Below are positions 8,037 through 17,159 of a stretch of DNA of 64,000 nt, piece after piece; the stretch's first letter is position 1; every line of letters starts with the position of its first letter. Below the pieces are notes generated by a model. That model was not told where the DNA came from. It worked only from the letters and a program-made list of their open reading frames with translations, and did not search any database. This DNA is from an uncultured Bacteroidales bacterium (GTDB lineage: Bacteria; Bacteroidota; Bacteroidia; Bacteroidales; Bacteroidaceae), in the NCBI GenBank assembly GCA_902788315.1, contig CADAJS010000013.1:1-64000 (forward strand), in the 5' to 3' direction. The translations under genes and the position numbers were made by a program.

Positions 8037-9263
8037 CTAATGCTGAGGAACAAAATGTCTCCGCATATACTCCACCGTACGGTGTAGCGTATCGGAATGA
8101 TAAATCTGAGTGAGGTGACCGGCAAAATCCAAATGATATCTTTCTTGCAACCCAACGAGCAAGCGCTGCGTTTCCTGTTCACGACTCGGAAAAGCATTCT
8201 CAAAGAGTTCCTCAAGATATAGCTGCCTGCTCTTGTCGCCTGTCAGATTATAGATGCTCACGCCTATCAGACGTACAGGATGGTGCGTCACACGTTCGAG
8301 CATCCTCAGCGCCTCATGATAGATATCGATAGCCGACCGTGTGTCTGTCATACCTCGCGAGCGGCTGATACTCTTCATATTGCCATAGGTTATCTTAAGC
8401 GTCACTCCACGCCCGCGCAGTCCCACACGCTTTGCCCGATGCTCCACACAGAGCGACAGCAACAGGAGAATGTCCTTCAGCAGGTCGTAGTCAATCACAT
8501 CCTGCTGGAAGGTGACCTCGCGCCCGATGGATTTAGCATCCTCTGGTCTGTAGGGAACCACCTTACGCTCGTCAATGCCTTGCGCCACCTGAGTAATCCA
8601 GTTTCCCACTTTGCCCAGCAAGCGAACGACCTCAGCCGAGCGTTCCCGAATGTCACGCACCGTATGAATTCCTGCAGCATGCAGTTTGCCCGCTGTGGCA
8701 TCGCCCACGGTATAGAGCACGCTCACGTCCCGGTCGATAATCAGGCGTACGAAATCCTCAGGCGTTGTAATCTCAAAATAGCCGTCTGGTTTCTTCTCCT
8801 CGCTGGCCATCTTCGCAGCCGTCTTCGAGTATGCCACGCCAACCGAGCACGTCAGGCCCACCTCCTCCAGTGTCCTCCGCTTGATCAGGTGTCCGATTTC
8901 GCGAGCCCCCTCCCACGTTACGGCACGCTCCGTCACGTCGAGATACGCTTCGTCCAGTGCAATGGTCTGCGACGCAGTGGCATACGTATTCCATATCTCG
9001 TGGAGCCGATGGGAGGTTTCCTTGTATTTATCAAAGTTCGGATGCATGAATATACCGTGCGGGCACAGGCGGAAAGCCTCCTTGATGTTCATCGCCGAGT
9101 GAACCCCATACTTGCGCGCTTCGTAGCTGCATGTAGCCACCACACCACGCTCTCCAGGCAGTGCCCCGATGATGAGCGGCTTGCCCTTCAATGCCGGATT
9201 GTCCCGGATCTCCACCGAAGCGAAGAACGCATCCATATCGACATGAATGATTATCTGGTTCAT
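8037..9263 (-). CDS. dinB: DNA polymerase IV (Y-family translesion polymerase)
   Basis: Error-prone Y-family polymerase that bypasses damaged template bases, for example minor-groove or alkyl lesions. The 408-residue sequence has the N-terminal catalytic motif HVDMDAFFASVE (Asp9), the palm motif LDEAYLDVT with Asp104 and Glu105, the fingers motif CSYEARKYGV, a helix-hairpin-helix thumb around 175-215 and a little-finger domain from about 235 to 345. The C-terminal 50 residues exceed the usual 350-residue length and could carry the clamp-binding end. It starts 36 bp after the AlkZ-related gene on the same strand, so the two probably form a repair/tolerance operon. Confidence 0.97.
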   Translation of the reverse strand: MNQIIIHVDMDAFFASVEIRDNPALKGKPLIIGALPGERGVVATCSYEARKYGVHSAMNIKEAFRLCPHGIFMHPNFDKYKETSHRLHEIWNTYATASQTIALDEAYLDVTERAVTWEGAREIGHLIKRRTLEEVGLTCSVGVAYSKTAAKMASEEKKPDGYFEITTPEDFVRLIIDRDVSVLYTVGDATAGKLHAAGIHTVRDIRERSAEVVRLLGKVGNWITQVAQGIDERKVVPYRPEDAKSIGREVTFQQDVIDYDLLKDILLLLSLCVEHRAKRVGLRGRGVTLKITYGNMKSISRSRGMTDTRSAIDIYHEALRMLERVTHHPVRLIGVSIYNLTGDKSRQLYLEELFENAFPSREQETQRLLVGLQERYHLDFAGHLTQIYHSDTLHRTVEYMRRHFVPQH

Positions 9264-9299
9264 ATCAAGCGACCCTCAACGGCAACAAAATCCGATGCG

Positions 9300-10022
9300 T
9301 TATTTCAATATCTTCAGAATCTGCTTCTCACTGGCGTTGGGCAAGAGCCGAGAGAGAAATTCCGTCATGCGCCCGAGCGATTCCTCGGGAGAACGCTCGC
9401 ACTGACAGACTTCGTGACCCAGCAGGCATTCAGGAGTCGTGAGCAGCGACCAACCGAAGCCATACTCGCGCCCATGCTTGTCAACGGGATATACAAAGTC
9501 CTCCGTCACGATATAGCAAGCCATCTGCAGACGAGTCACATAGGCATCGAAACGCGAACGCATCTTCGGTCCCGTGAAGTCGCATGCAGCACGTAGCTGC
9601 CTGGTAATCATGCTTCCATGCTCGCGCAGGGTACTCAGGATTACATCCTCGATACTCCCCTCAGCAGGCAGTGGATGCTGGCTGCGCCTCCAATTATAGA
9701 AGTCGGGCCACCAGTCCAGACTGATGAAGCCAGCCTTGTCCGCAAAGAATTTTCCATAGACACACCGGCCCTCCTTGATTACCGGCCCTTTCCATTCCCA
9801 CAGCGGCCACTCCCACGAGCCATCGGGGAACACCGTGTAGCGGCATTCCTCGGCCAGCAGCGATTCGGCAGCATAACCCTCGATGCCACTCTCGAGCAAC
9901 GGAAGGAACCCCACCTGTCCGATGCATTCAATCAACTCCGGGCAGGAATGAATCAGCGCTTGCACTTCCCCACCCGCATATCGGTTCTGATAATTCTTAA
10001 AGTAATCTATAAATGTATTCAT
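9300..10022 (-). CDS. AlkZ-related winged-helix protein (possible DNA glycosylase relative)
   Basis: Resembles the AlkZ-related (HTH_42/YcaQ-like) proteins of Bacteroidales; AlkZ glycosylases remove interstrand crosslinks and bulky N-alkyl purines. Visible features are an N-terminal QNRYAGGEV segment, a Trp-rich WEWPLWEWKGPVIKE motif, a central winged-helix region (residues about 120-175, SIEDVILSTLREHGSMITRQ) and a C-terminal FGWSLLTTPE segment. At 240 residues it is much shorter than AlkZ (about 400), so catalysis is uncertain. The longest frame starts at 10076, but this overlaps the -7 promoter box (10074-10081). The ATG at 10022 has a GGAGG ribosome site; 10052 is an alternative. It lies 36 bp upstream of dinB. 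Confidence 0.65.
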   Translation of the reverse strand: MNTFIDYFKNYQNRYAGGEVQALIHSCPELIECIGQVGFLPLLESGIEGYAAESLLAEECRYTVFPDGSWEWPLWEWKGPVIKEGRCVYGKFFADKAGFISLDWWPDFYNWRRSQHPLPAEGSIEDVILSTLREHGSMITRQLRAACDFTGPKMRSRFDAYVTRLQMACYIVTEDFVYPVDKHGREYGFGWSLLTTPECLLGHEVCQCERSPEESLGRMTEFLSRLLPNASEKQILKILK

Positions 10023-10073
10023 ATCGTCGAACCTCCGGACATTAAACTTCATCTCTTTCCGACAAAAGCGACA

Positions 10074-10105
10074 CAAAGTTACAATTTTACTTTCACGCAG
10101 ACAAA
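10074..10105 (-). promoter_or_regulatory. Promoter of the AlkZ-related/dinB pair
   Basis: On the minus strand: -33 TTTG (10102-10105), 20-bp spacer, -7 TAACTTTG (10074-10081). It excludes the start codon at 10076. Confidence 0.8.
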
Positions 10106-10121
10106 AAAAAACGTAACTTTG
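10091..10121 (+). promoter_or_regulatory. Promoter of the oxidoreductase gene
   Basis: -33 TTTC (10091-10094), 19-bp spacer, -7 TAACTTTG (10114-10121), 30 bp before the ATG at 10151. It physically overlaps the divergent promoter of the repair pair, so the two may compete. Confidence 0.7.
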
Positions 10122-10150
10122 CCAAAGAAATACGGGAAGAACCTTCGTGT

Positions 10151-11128
10151 ATGAAACTATCTATTGTAGGTACAGGCAAGATTGTCGGTGAGGTGCTGCA
10201 GATGCTGCACCGCGATTTTCAGAGAGAGGTAACGGTGACGGGCATCTATGCCCGCCAGCAGAGTGTGGAACATGCCATCGACCTGTGTATGGCCTATGCC
10301 CCCACTGGGTTCGTCTATACTGACTATGCCCAGATGCTCAGCGAGGCGGAAGCCGACTTCGTGTACATTGCCAATGCCAATCATGTCCACTATCCCTATG
10401 CCCTACAGGCTATCCAGACGGGCCATAGCGTAATCGTAGAGAAACCGCTCACGGTGACGCGCGAAGAGACCGAGGCGCTCTACGACGCGGCCATGCTCCA
10501 CGGAGTGCTGTGCCTGCCCGCCTTCAGCCTGCTCTATATGCCCCTGTTCGAGGCACTGACAAAGGCTGTCGGCCAATTGGGAACGGTTCATCTGGTGGAG
10601 TGCAACTATTCGCAATACAGCAGTCGCTATGACCGTTATCTGCAGGGCGACGTAGCACCCGCCTTCGACCCGGCCTGCGCCGGTGGTTCACTGATGGACA
10701 TCAACATCTACAACCTCTGCTTCACCATTGCCCTCTTCGGTCCGCCACGTACCGTGCGCTACTCGCCCAACCTGGGCTTCAATGGCATCGATACCAGCGG
10801 CGTGCTCACTCTCCAGTACCCCGACTTCGTGGCTTCGCTCATCGGAGCCAAGGACTGTGACGGCCCCTCGCACGGCATCATACAGGGCGAGCGGGGATAC
10901 ATAGAAGTGCACGGCCCCGTCAGCCTCATGAAGTCCTTCACCCTTCACCTGCGAGGTCAGGCCCCCCAGACATTCACGTCCGATGACGGACGCCACCGCC
11001 TGAGCTACGAGTTCGAAGCCTTCCGCCATCATGCCGACGAGCGAGCCAGCAGTCCCCTGAACATTCCCTATCTGAGTCGAGTTGCACTCGAGGTGGCCAT
11101 CGCGGTGGAGAAAACCAGGGTAAGATAG
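10151..11128 (+). CDS. Gfo/Idh/MocA family NAD(P)-dependent oxidoreductase
   Basis: A 325-residue cytosolic oxidoreductase. The N-terminal Rossmann fold starts with VGTGKIVGEVLQML (residues 5-18), and the family motif VIVEKPLTV (Lys in EKP) is at about residues 95-103. The C-terminal alpha/beta domain follows with GGSLMDINIYN near 178-188. In many family members the last motif carries a His used in catalysis; here the position is occupied by Asn or Tyr, as in a subfamily of sugar or inositol dehydrogenase-like proteins. The substrate cannot be read from sequence. tex follows 40 bp downstream on the same strand. Confidence 0.85.
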   Translation: MKLSIVGTGKIVGEVLQMLHRDFQREVTVTGIYARQQSVEHAIDLCMAYAPTGFVYTDYAQMLSEAEADFVYIANANHVHYPYALQAIQTGHSVIVEKPLTVTREETEALYDAAMLHGVLCLPAFSLLYMPLFEALTKAVGQLGTVHLVECNYSQYSSRYDRYLQGDVAPAFDPACAGGSLMDINIYNLCFTIALFGPPRTVRYSPNLGFNGIDTSGVLTLQYPDFVASLIGAKDCDGPSHGIIQGERGYIEVHGPVSLMKSFTLHLRGQAPQTFTSDDGRHRLSYEFEAFRHHADERASSPLNIPYLSRVALEVAIAVEKTRVR

Positions 11129-11168
11129 AGAGACCTGCTCCCCACTCCATACTAATTCATTATACACC

Positions 11169-13319
11169 ATGAACGAAGAAAAGTCCAAGTCATCCATCCT
11201 GGCCCAACAGCTGGGACTGGAGGAAAAATACGTCCAGGCTACCATCGAATTGCTCGAGGACGGAGCCACCGTACCCTTCATCAGCCGCTATCGCAAGGAA
11301 GCCACGGGTGGAATGAACGAGGTACAAGTGGCAGCCGTGATGGACGGCCTCGATGCCCTGAACGAGCTGGAGCGCAGGCGCGAGTTCGTTCTCTCCACCA
11401 TCGAGGCACAAGGAAAGCTCACCGACGAGCTGCGACTACGCATCGCACAATGCTGGGACGCCGCCACGCTCGAAGACCTCTACCTCCCCTACAAGCAGAA
11501 GCGCCGCACACGGGCACAGATAGCCCGCGAGGCGGGATTGGAGCCCATGGCCAACATCATACAGGCCCAGCGAGGAGCAACGCCTCTGACACAGATTGCC
11601 CGGCGCTATCTGAACCCGGAGAAAGGCATCGAGACACCAGAGCAGGTAATTGCCTGCGCACAGGACATTATCGCCGAACGAGTGAGCGAGAACGAGCGGG
11701 CACGGCAGTCGCTGCGCTACACCTTTGCACATCATGCCGTCATCGAGAGCCACTTGGTCAAGGGAAAAGATGCAGAAGGGCAGAACTTCCGTTCCTATTT
11801 TGACTGGCACGAACCGCTGGCTCGCTGTTCCAGCCACCGGCTGCTGGCCATGCGCCGTGGACAGCAGGAGGGCATCCTGCGCCTGGACATTCACGTTGAC
11901 GACGAGGCTGCCATTGAGCGCATCGCCCGTATGTTCGTCAAGGCCGATGGAGAGGCATCGCGCCTCGTACGGGAGAGCGTGGAAGACGGCTACCGCCGCC
12001 TGCTGGAGCCCAGCATCAGTGCCGAGGCGGCCAGCGAAGCCAAACGACGTGCCGACGAGGAGGCCATCCATATCTTTGCACGCAACCTGGAGCAGTTGCT
12101 CATGGCACCACCCCTCGGGCAGAAGCGCGTGCTCGCCATCGATCCGGGCTTCCGCACGGGATGCAAGGTGGTATGCCTCGACCCGCAGGGCGAGTTGCTG
12201 CACCATGAAGTCATCTTCCCCCATCCGCCACGAGGCGAGCGTGTCCAGGCCATGATGACCCTGCAGCGCCTTGTCGAGCGATACCATATCGAGGCCATCT
12301 CCATCGGCAACGGTACCGCCGGACGCGAGACGGAGGACTTCGTACGCCACCTCGACCTGCCTGGTCACGTAGAGGTATATAGCGTCAGCGAAGACGGAGC
12401 CAGCATCTACAGTGCCAGCGAGATAGCCCGGCAGGAGTTCCCCGACGAGGACGTCACCGTGCGCGGTGCTGTCTCCATTGGTCGCCGCCTGATGGACCCG
12501 CTCTCAGAACTCGTAAAGATAGACCCAAGCAGCATCGGCGTGGGACAATACCAGAAGGATGTCAACCAGCCAGCACTCAAGCGCAGCCTCGACCAGACGG
12601 TAGTCTCCTGCGTGAGCCGAGTGGGAGTAAACGTGAACACGGCCAGCCCTTGGCTGCTCACCTATGTGAGCGGTCTCGGTCCGGCCCTGGCACAGCGCAT
12701 CGTAGCCCATCGTGCCGAGCATGGTCCCTTTGCCACGCGAGAAAGCCTGAAGCAAGTGCCGCGCATGGGAGCCAAGGCTTTCGAGCAGTGTGCCGGTTTC
12801 CTACGCATCCCTGGCAGCATCAATCCACTGGACGACAGCGCTGTACATCCCGAACGATATGCCATCGTGGAGCAGATGGCACGCGACTGCGGATGCAGCG
12901 TCGATGACCTTATCCATTCATCCGAGATGCGCGCAAAGATTGACCTCAAGCGATACATGACTGACGAAGTGGGCCTGCCCACACTCCACGACATCCTCTC
13001 CGAGCTGGAGAAACCCAGCCGCGACCCGCGCGAGCCGCTCGAGGAATTCTCTTTCGCCCCCGATGTCCACACGCTCGAGGACCTCCACAGCGGAATGATT
13101 CTGCCAGGCATCGTCACCAACATCACACGCTTCGGTGCCTTTGTTGACATAGGCATCCACACCCAGGGACTCATCCATGTATCCCAAATGGCCGAGCGTT
13201 ACGTGCAGGACCCCACCACGGTGCTCTCCCTGGGACAGCATCTGCGTGTGCGCGTCGTCGAAGTCGATATGCCACGCCAACGACTTTCCCTCAGTCTGCG
13301 CGACGTTCCGGCAAAGTAA
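11169..13319 (+). CDS. tex: Tex-family RNA-binding transcription accessory protein
   Basis: A 716-residue cytosolic nucleic-acid-binding protein of the Tex/Spt6-like family, linked to transcription and fitness in several bacteria. The N-terminal helical domain (IYQ/HTH, residues 1-180, with ATVPFISRYRKEATGGMNE) is followed by a YqgF-like RNase H fold (about 320-450, RVLAIDPGFRTGCK). A helix-hairpin-helix pair (about 495-555, NVNTASPWLLTYVSGLG) and a C-terminal S1 domain (about 638-714, GIVTNITRFGAFVDIGIH) complete it. Length and domain order match the family. It probably shares a transcript with the preceding oxidoreductase. Confidence 0.97.
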   Translation: MNEEKSKSSILAQQLGLEEKYVQATIELLEDGATVPFISRYRKEATGGMNEVQVAAVMDGLDALNELERRREFVLSTIEAQGKLTDELRLRIAQCWDAATLEDLYLPYKQKRRTRAQIAREAGLEPMANIIQAQRGATPLTQIARRYLNPEKGIETPEQVIACAQDIIAERVSENERARQSLRYTFAHHAVIESHLVKGKDAEGQNFRSYFDWHEPLARCSSHRLLAMRRGQQEGILRLDIHVDDEAAIERIARMFVKADGEASRLVRESVEDGYRRLLEPSISAEAASEAKRRADEEAIHIFARNLEQLLMAPPLGQKRVLAIDPGFRTGCKVVCLDPQGELLHHEVIFPHPPRGERVQAMMTLQRLVERYHIEAISIGNGTAGRETEDFVRHLDLPGHVEVYSVSEDGASIYSASEIARQEFPDEDVTVRGAVSIGRRLMDPLSELVKIDPSSIGVGQYQKDVNQPALKRSLDQTVVSCVSRVGVNVNTASPWLLTYVSGLGPALAQRIVAHRAEHGPFATRESLKQVPRMGAKAFEQCAGFLRIPGSINPLDDSAVHPERYAIVEQMARDCGCSVDDLIHSSEMRAKIDLKRYMTDEVGLPTLHDILSELEKPSRDPREPLEEFSFAPDVHTLEDLHSGMILPGIVTNITRFGAFVDIGIHTQGLIHVSQMAERYVQDPTTVLSLGQHLRVRVVEVDMPRQRLSLSLRDVPAK

Positions 13320-13587
13320 GCGTTTGTGGTCAAGGCCAAAGCAAGGGGCATGACAAGACAGAGAGTCAATCATAAAAAAATAGAATCGGGATGTACAATG
13401 CCCATGTAAATATTTCGGCCAAATAATACACATGACAACTAAGAAAGGTACACCAAAAATGAGGCAAAAAAGCCCGCTTTTGGACGTTTTTCGAGGTCCC
13501 GCGCAGGGTTGTAAGCAGGTAAGTGTTTAATAATCAATGGCGAAAAATTCTGCGATTTTCAGAACCGAACTTACCCTCGGACAGAAA

Positions 13588-13680
13588 TACGCGATTCTCG
13601 CGATGGAAGAACGTGTTGCGGGAGTCGGAGGAACGTGTTCCGGGAGTCGGAGGAACGTGTTCCGTAGCTCGGTGAGGCAC
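13588..13680. repeat. Dispersed repeat, copy 1 (GAACGTGTTCC type)
   Basis: The copy starts with ACGCGATTCTCGCG (13589-13602) and continues with three to four GGAACGTGTTCCG-like near-palindromes separated by GGAGTCGG. The same succession, ACGCGATTCTCGCGG followed by GTGTTCC units, is found on the opposite strand at 55175-55255. Confidence 0.7.
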
Positions 13681-13818
13681 GTTGCGTCGGGCTACGTTAC
13701 ACGTTATTAGCGAACAAGCAAAATAATCTGTAAGCATTTATCTGACAATGCAGCAAGATATTGAAGAATTCTTCGCAAATGATTTTCATACGCTGCAAGG
13801 AGAAAAAGCTCGTTTTCC

Positions 13819-13849
13819 TTTGCAGATTACACCATTATTTGTATTTTTG
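13819..13849 (+). promoter_or_regulatory. Promoter of the GH106/GH92 operon
   Basis: -33 TTTG (13819-13822), 19-bp spacer, -7 TATTTTTG (13842-13849), about 55 bp before the ATG at 13905. The match to consensus is complete, and no other promoter is evident before the three following genes. Confidence 0.8.
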
Positions 13850-13904
13850 TGGCACAATAACAACTTTGACAAAACTAACACACATTAAACTGACAAATCA
13901 TTCT

Positions 13905-16900
13905 ATGAAGAGGAAGATTCCTTTTGCAGTGCTGGCTCTCACTCTCTGTGCATGCAGCGGGGTCGGCACTTTGCAGTCGGACGGTTCAGCCCGATCCCTG
14001 GCCCAGTTAGAGAACGAATTCCAGCAGCCGCCGCGTGCAGCCCGGCCATATTTGTGGTGGCATTGGATGAACGGGAATATTACCAAGGACGGCATCCGCA
14101 AGGACCTGCTCTGGATGGACAGTATCGGCATAGGCGGCTTTCACCATTTCGATGCGGGAATCGGGGTGGCGCCGATCGTGGAGAACCGCCTCGTTTACAT
14201 GCACGACGACTGGAAGGACGCCTTCAGCTACGCCATCTCCCTGGGCGATTCGCTGGGAATGGAAATGACGGTAGCCAGCTCGCCCGGTTGGAGCTGTATG
14301 GGCGGGCCGTGGGTGGAGCCGCAGGATGCGATGAAGAAACTGGTGTGGAGGGAAATGCGCCTGCCAGGGGGCAGCCCCTTCAAGGGTGCTTTGCCTGAAC
14401 CGTTCAGGAATGCGGGTGATTTCCAGAATCTGGATAACGGGCAGCAGAAATACTACCAGGACATTGCCGTCCTGGCCCTCAGGATGCCCCAAGAGGATAT
14501 TCCCCTGACCGACATGAATGCCAGACTGACGTCCTCGGGAGGAAATTTCAGCATTTCGCAGCTAACCAACGACGACCTGACCGACGGCGTGCTGCTACCC
14601 GAGGATCCAGCAGCCGGCTTTGCCTGGATAATGTACGAGTTCCCCGAGCCTCAGTCTTTCCGCGCAGTATCGCTCCTTGACGGGCGCCAGAGGCCGTGGC
14701 CCTATAACTCCACTCCGTCCTATAGCGTGTCGTTGGAGAAGAGCGACGACGGGCAAACCTTTACTGAGGTGACCAAGATAGCCAGCACCAGCTGTCTGAG
14801 GACAACCGTCTCGTTTCCAGAAGCTCGCGCAAGGTTCTTCCGTCTGAAAGTGAACAACTCTGGCGGACAGGGCTCAAGAATCAGCGAATTCAACCTGTAT
14901 GCAGTGGGCCGAATCAATCATGCCGAGGAGAAGGCCTGCTTTGCCTCACCCCACGACCTGCACGACTATCCCACAGTCACAGACGGCGCTTTTGCCGACC
15001 AGGTAATCGACCTGACAGACAATGTGCAGGACGGACAGCTGACATGGGATGTGCCCGAGGGAAACTGGAAGGTGCTGCGCATCGGCTACTCGCTGACGGG
15101 CCATCGCAACGGACCCGCACCCGAGGAGGCTACAGGCCTGGAGGTGGACAAGCTGGATCCCGAGGCACTGACCAGATATTACCACACCTACCTGGATATG
15201 TACAGGGATGCCTCGAAAGGTCTGATAGGACAGAAAGGCATCCAATACCTGCTGACTGACAGCTACGAGGCAGGATGCCAGAACTGGACACCGGCTATGA
15301 TTTCGGCTTTCCGCAACAGGCGAGGCTACGACCTGCTGCAATGGCTGCCCGTTCTGACGGGAGAAATCGTTGAATCCGTGGAGCGGAGCGAGGCCTTCCT
15401 GTGGGACTGGAACGTCACTATAGCAGAACTTTACGCCCAGAGCTACGACCATATCGACGACATCCTGAAGGAGTATGGCATGAAGGGCCGCTACAGCGAG
15501 TCGCACGAATGCGGCAGGGCCTATGTGGCCGACGGAATGGACATCAAGCGACGTTCGGCAGTTCCGATGGCTGCCTGCTGGATTGATGCAGGATCGCCCA
15601 CTATGGCAGCCACCGATATCAGGGAGTCGGCCTCCGTGGCCCACATTTACGGGCAGAACCTTGTGGCCGCAGAATCCCTGACGGCCCACGGCACGGACGT
15701 CAGCGCCTACAGATATAGCCCCGGAAGCCTGAAGGGGACAGCCGATTGGGAAATGGCCAACGGCCTGAACCGCTTCGTGATTCACGAGTCGGCCCACCAG
15801 CCGCTCGACAGCATTTTCCCGGGCCTCGGCCTGGGCCCCTACGGCCAGTGGTTCAATCGGCATGAGACGTGGGCCGGCGAAGCCCGCTCATGGATGGACT
15901 ATCTGGCACGCAGCAGCTATATGCTGCAGCAGGGACGAGCCGTGGCCGACTTTCTCATCTATTATGGCGAAGACAGCAATGCATGTTCCCTCTACGGCTT
16001 CGACATGCCCCAGGTGCCCGACGGATTCAACTATGATTATGCCAATCCCCGGGTCGTCACAGAATTGCTGAAGGTCCAGGATGGCAGAATCCAGGCCGGG
16101 AAGATGACCTACAGCGTGCTCTATCTCGGCAAGAACGTGGGGCGCATGTCCGTCCCCGTGCTGAAGGCAATCGTGAAGCTGGCCCAGAAGGGTGCCCAAA
16201 TCTGCGGGCACAAGCCAGGTGGACCGGCCAGCATGAGCGACAATGCCGAGGAGTGGAACAGCCTGCTGAGCAAGCTGGAGGCCTGTCCGAACGTGCATCT
16301 CGGAGTGCCAGTGAGCGAGGCGGCCCAGGTATGCGACCTTGTTCCGGATGTCCAATATCCCGAGGGGGAACAGCTTCGATTTATTCATCGCAACTCGCCC
16401 TGTGCCGATATCTATTGGATCAACAAGCCTTCGGATGAGTTCCGGCGCATCAAGGTCTCCTTCCGCCAGACAGGTCGCAAGCCACGGGTTTGGCATCCCG
16501 AAACAGGATTGACTGAGGATGCCACTTACCTGATGCACGATGACCGCACAGAGGTCACCCTGGACCTTGTACCCAATGATGCGGTGTTCGTTGTCTTCGG
16601 CGAGAAGACCGACTCGGAACAATTCGCAGTGCCCGAATCCACTCGCCAGACTTTGTGCGAGCTGAACGGCCCCTGGGAGGTGGCCTTCCAACCCAATCGC
16701 AGCGCACCGGAACGCGCAGAGCTCCCGACGCTCTCGTCCCTCACGGAATCTGATGTCCCGGGCATCAAGTACTTCTCCGGCAAAGCCGTTTATTCGAAGG
16801 ACTTCTTCCTTGACAGACAGCCTGAGGGAAGAGTAGCAATCGACCTTGGCGACGTAAGGGAAATGGCCCGGGTGAAGGTGAACGGCAAGGATTGCGGACT

Positions 16901-17132
16901 CGTATGGAAGCAGCCCTTCCGACTGGATATTACGGACGCCCTTCGCGAGGGTGAAAACAAGCTGGAGGTCGAGGTGACGAATACGTGGACCAACCGCCTT
17001 ATCGGCGACCAGCAGCCTGACTGCCCCCGAAAGATTACCTACACTTCCTATCCCTTCTACAACGAACACTCCATGCTGCGCCCCGCCGGACTGTTAGGAC
17101 CGGTCGCCATCGAGGTTGTCGTCACTCCATAG
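13905..17132 (+). CDS. GH106-family glycoside hydrolase lipoprotein (alpha-L-rhamnosidase type)
   Basis: A 1075-residue lipoprotein (lipobox LCAC, Cys17) that should act in the periplasm or at the outer membrane. The mature N-terminus carries the GH106 hallmark WWHWMNGNITKDGIRKDL (residues about 48-65). It is followed by GIGGFHHFDAG, a TIM-barrel catalytic region, inserted beta-sandwich modules (F5/8-like, about 245-330) and a C-terminal galactose-binding-like sandwich (about 910-1070, VNGKDCGLVWKQPFRLDI). Known GH106 enzymes remove terminal alpha-L-rhamnose from plant pectins such as rhamnogalacturonan II; the linkage here is not deducible. The start at 13905 gives a proper signal peptide and lies behind the promoter. 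GH92 follows 27 bp downstream. Confidence 0.88.
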   Translation: MKRKIPFAVLALTLCACSGVGTLQSDGSARSLAQLENEFQQPPRAARPYLWWHWMNGNITKDGIRKDLLWMDSIGIGGFHHFDAGIGVAPIVENRLVYMHDDWKDAFSYAISLGDSLGMEMTVASSPGWSCMGGPWVEPQDAMKKLVWREMRLPGGSPFKGALPEPFRNAGDFQNLDNGQQKYYQDIAVLALRMPQEDIPLTDMNARLTSSGGNFSISQLTNDDLTDGVLLPEDPAAGFAWIMYEFPEPQSFRAVSLLDGRQRPWPYNSTPSYSVSLEKSDDGQTFTEVTKIASTSCLRTTVSFPEARARFFRLKVNNSGGQGSRISEFNLYAVGRINHAEEKACFASPHDLHDYPTVTDGAFADQVIDLTDNVQDGQLTWDVPEGNWKVLRIGYSLTGHRNGPAPEEATGLEVDKLDPEALTRYYHTYLDMYRDASKGLIGQKGIQYLLTDSYEAGCQNWTPAMISAFRNRRGYDLLQWLPVLTGEIVESVERSEAFLWDWNVTIAELYAQSYDHIDDILKEYGMKGRYSESHECGRAYVADGMDIKRRSAVPMAACWIDAGSPTMAATDIRESASVAHIYGQNLVAAESLTAHGTDVSAYRYSPGSLKGTADWEMANGLNRFVIHESAHQPLDSIFPGLGLGPYGQWFNRHETWAGEARSWMDYLARSSYMLQQGRAVADFLIYYGEDSNACSLYGFDMPQVPDGFNYDYANPRVVTELLKVQDGRIQAGKMTYSVLYLGKNVGRMSVPVLKAIVKLAQKGAQICGHKPGGPASMSDNAEEWNSLLSKLEACPNVHLGVPVSEAAQVCDLVPDVQYPEGEQLRFIHRNSPCADIYWINKPSDEFRRIKVSFRQTGRKPRVWHPETGLTEDATYLMHDDRTEVTLDLVPNDAVFVVFGEKTDSEQFAVPESTRQTLCELNGPWEVAFQPNRSAPERAELPTLSSLTESDVPGIKYFSGKAVYSKDFFLDRQPEGRVAIDLGDVREMARVKVNGKDCGLVWKQPFRLDITDALREGENKLEVEVTNTWTNRLIGDQQPDCPRKITYTSYPFYNEHSMLRPAGLLGPVAIEVVVTP

Positions 17133-17159
17133 TACGTGGACAATTTAGAATATAGAATC

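Larger units (their letters stand above)
13320..13904. other. Intergenic region with a dispersed repeat and the GH106 promoter
   Basis: No gene is seen between tex and the GH106 gene. From about 13588 to 13680 it holds a GC-rich repeat. Two exact 22-bp units (13619-13640, 13641-13662) contain GGAGTCGGAGGAACGTGTTC, preceded and followed by diverged copies. An inverted relative occurs at about 55175-55255. A promoter lies at 13819-13849. Confidence 0.65.
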
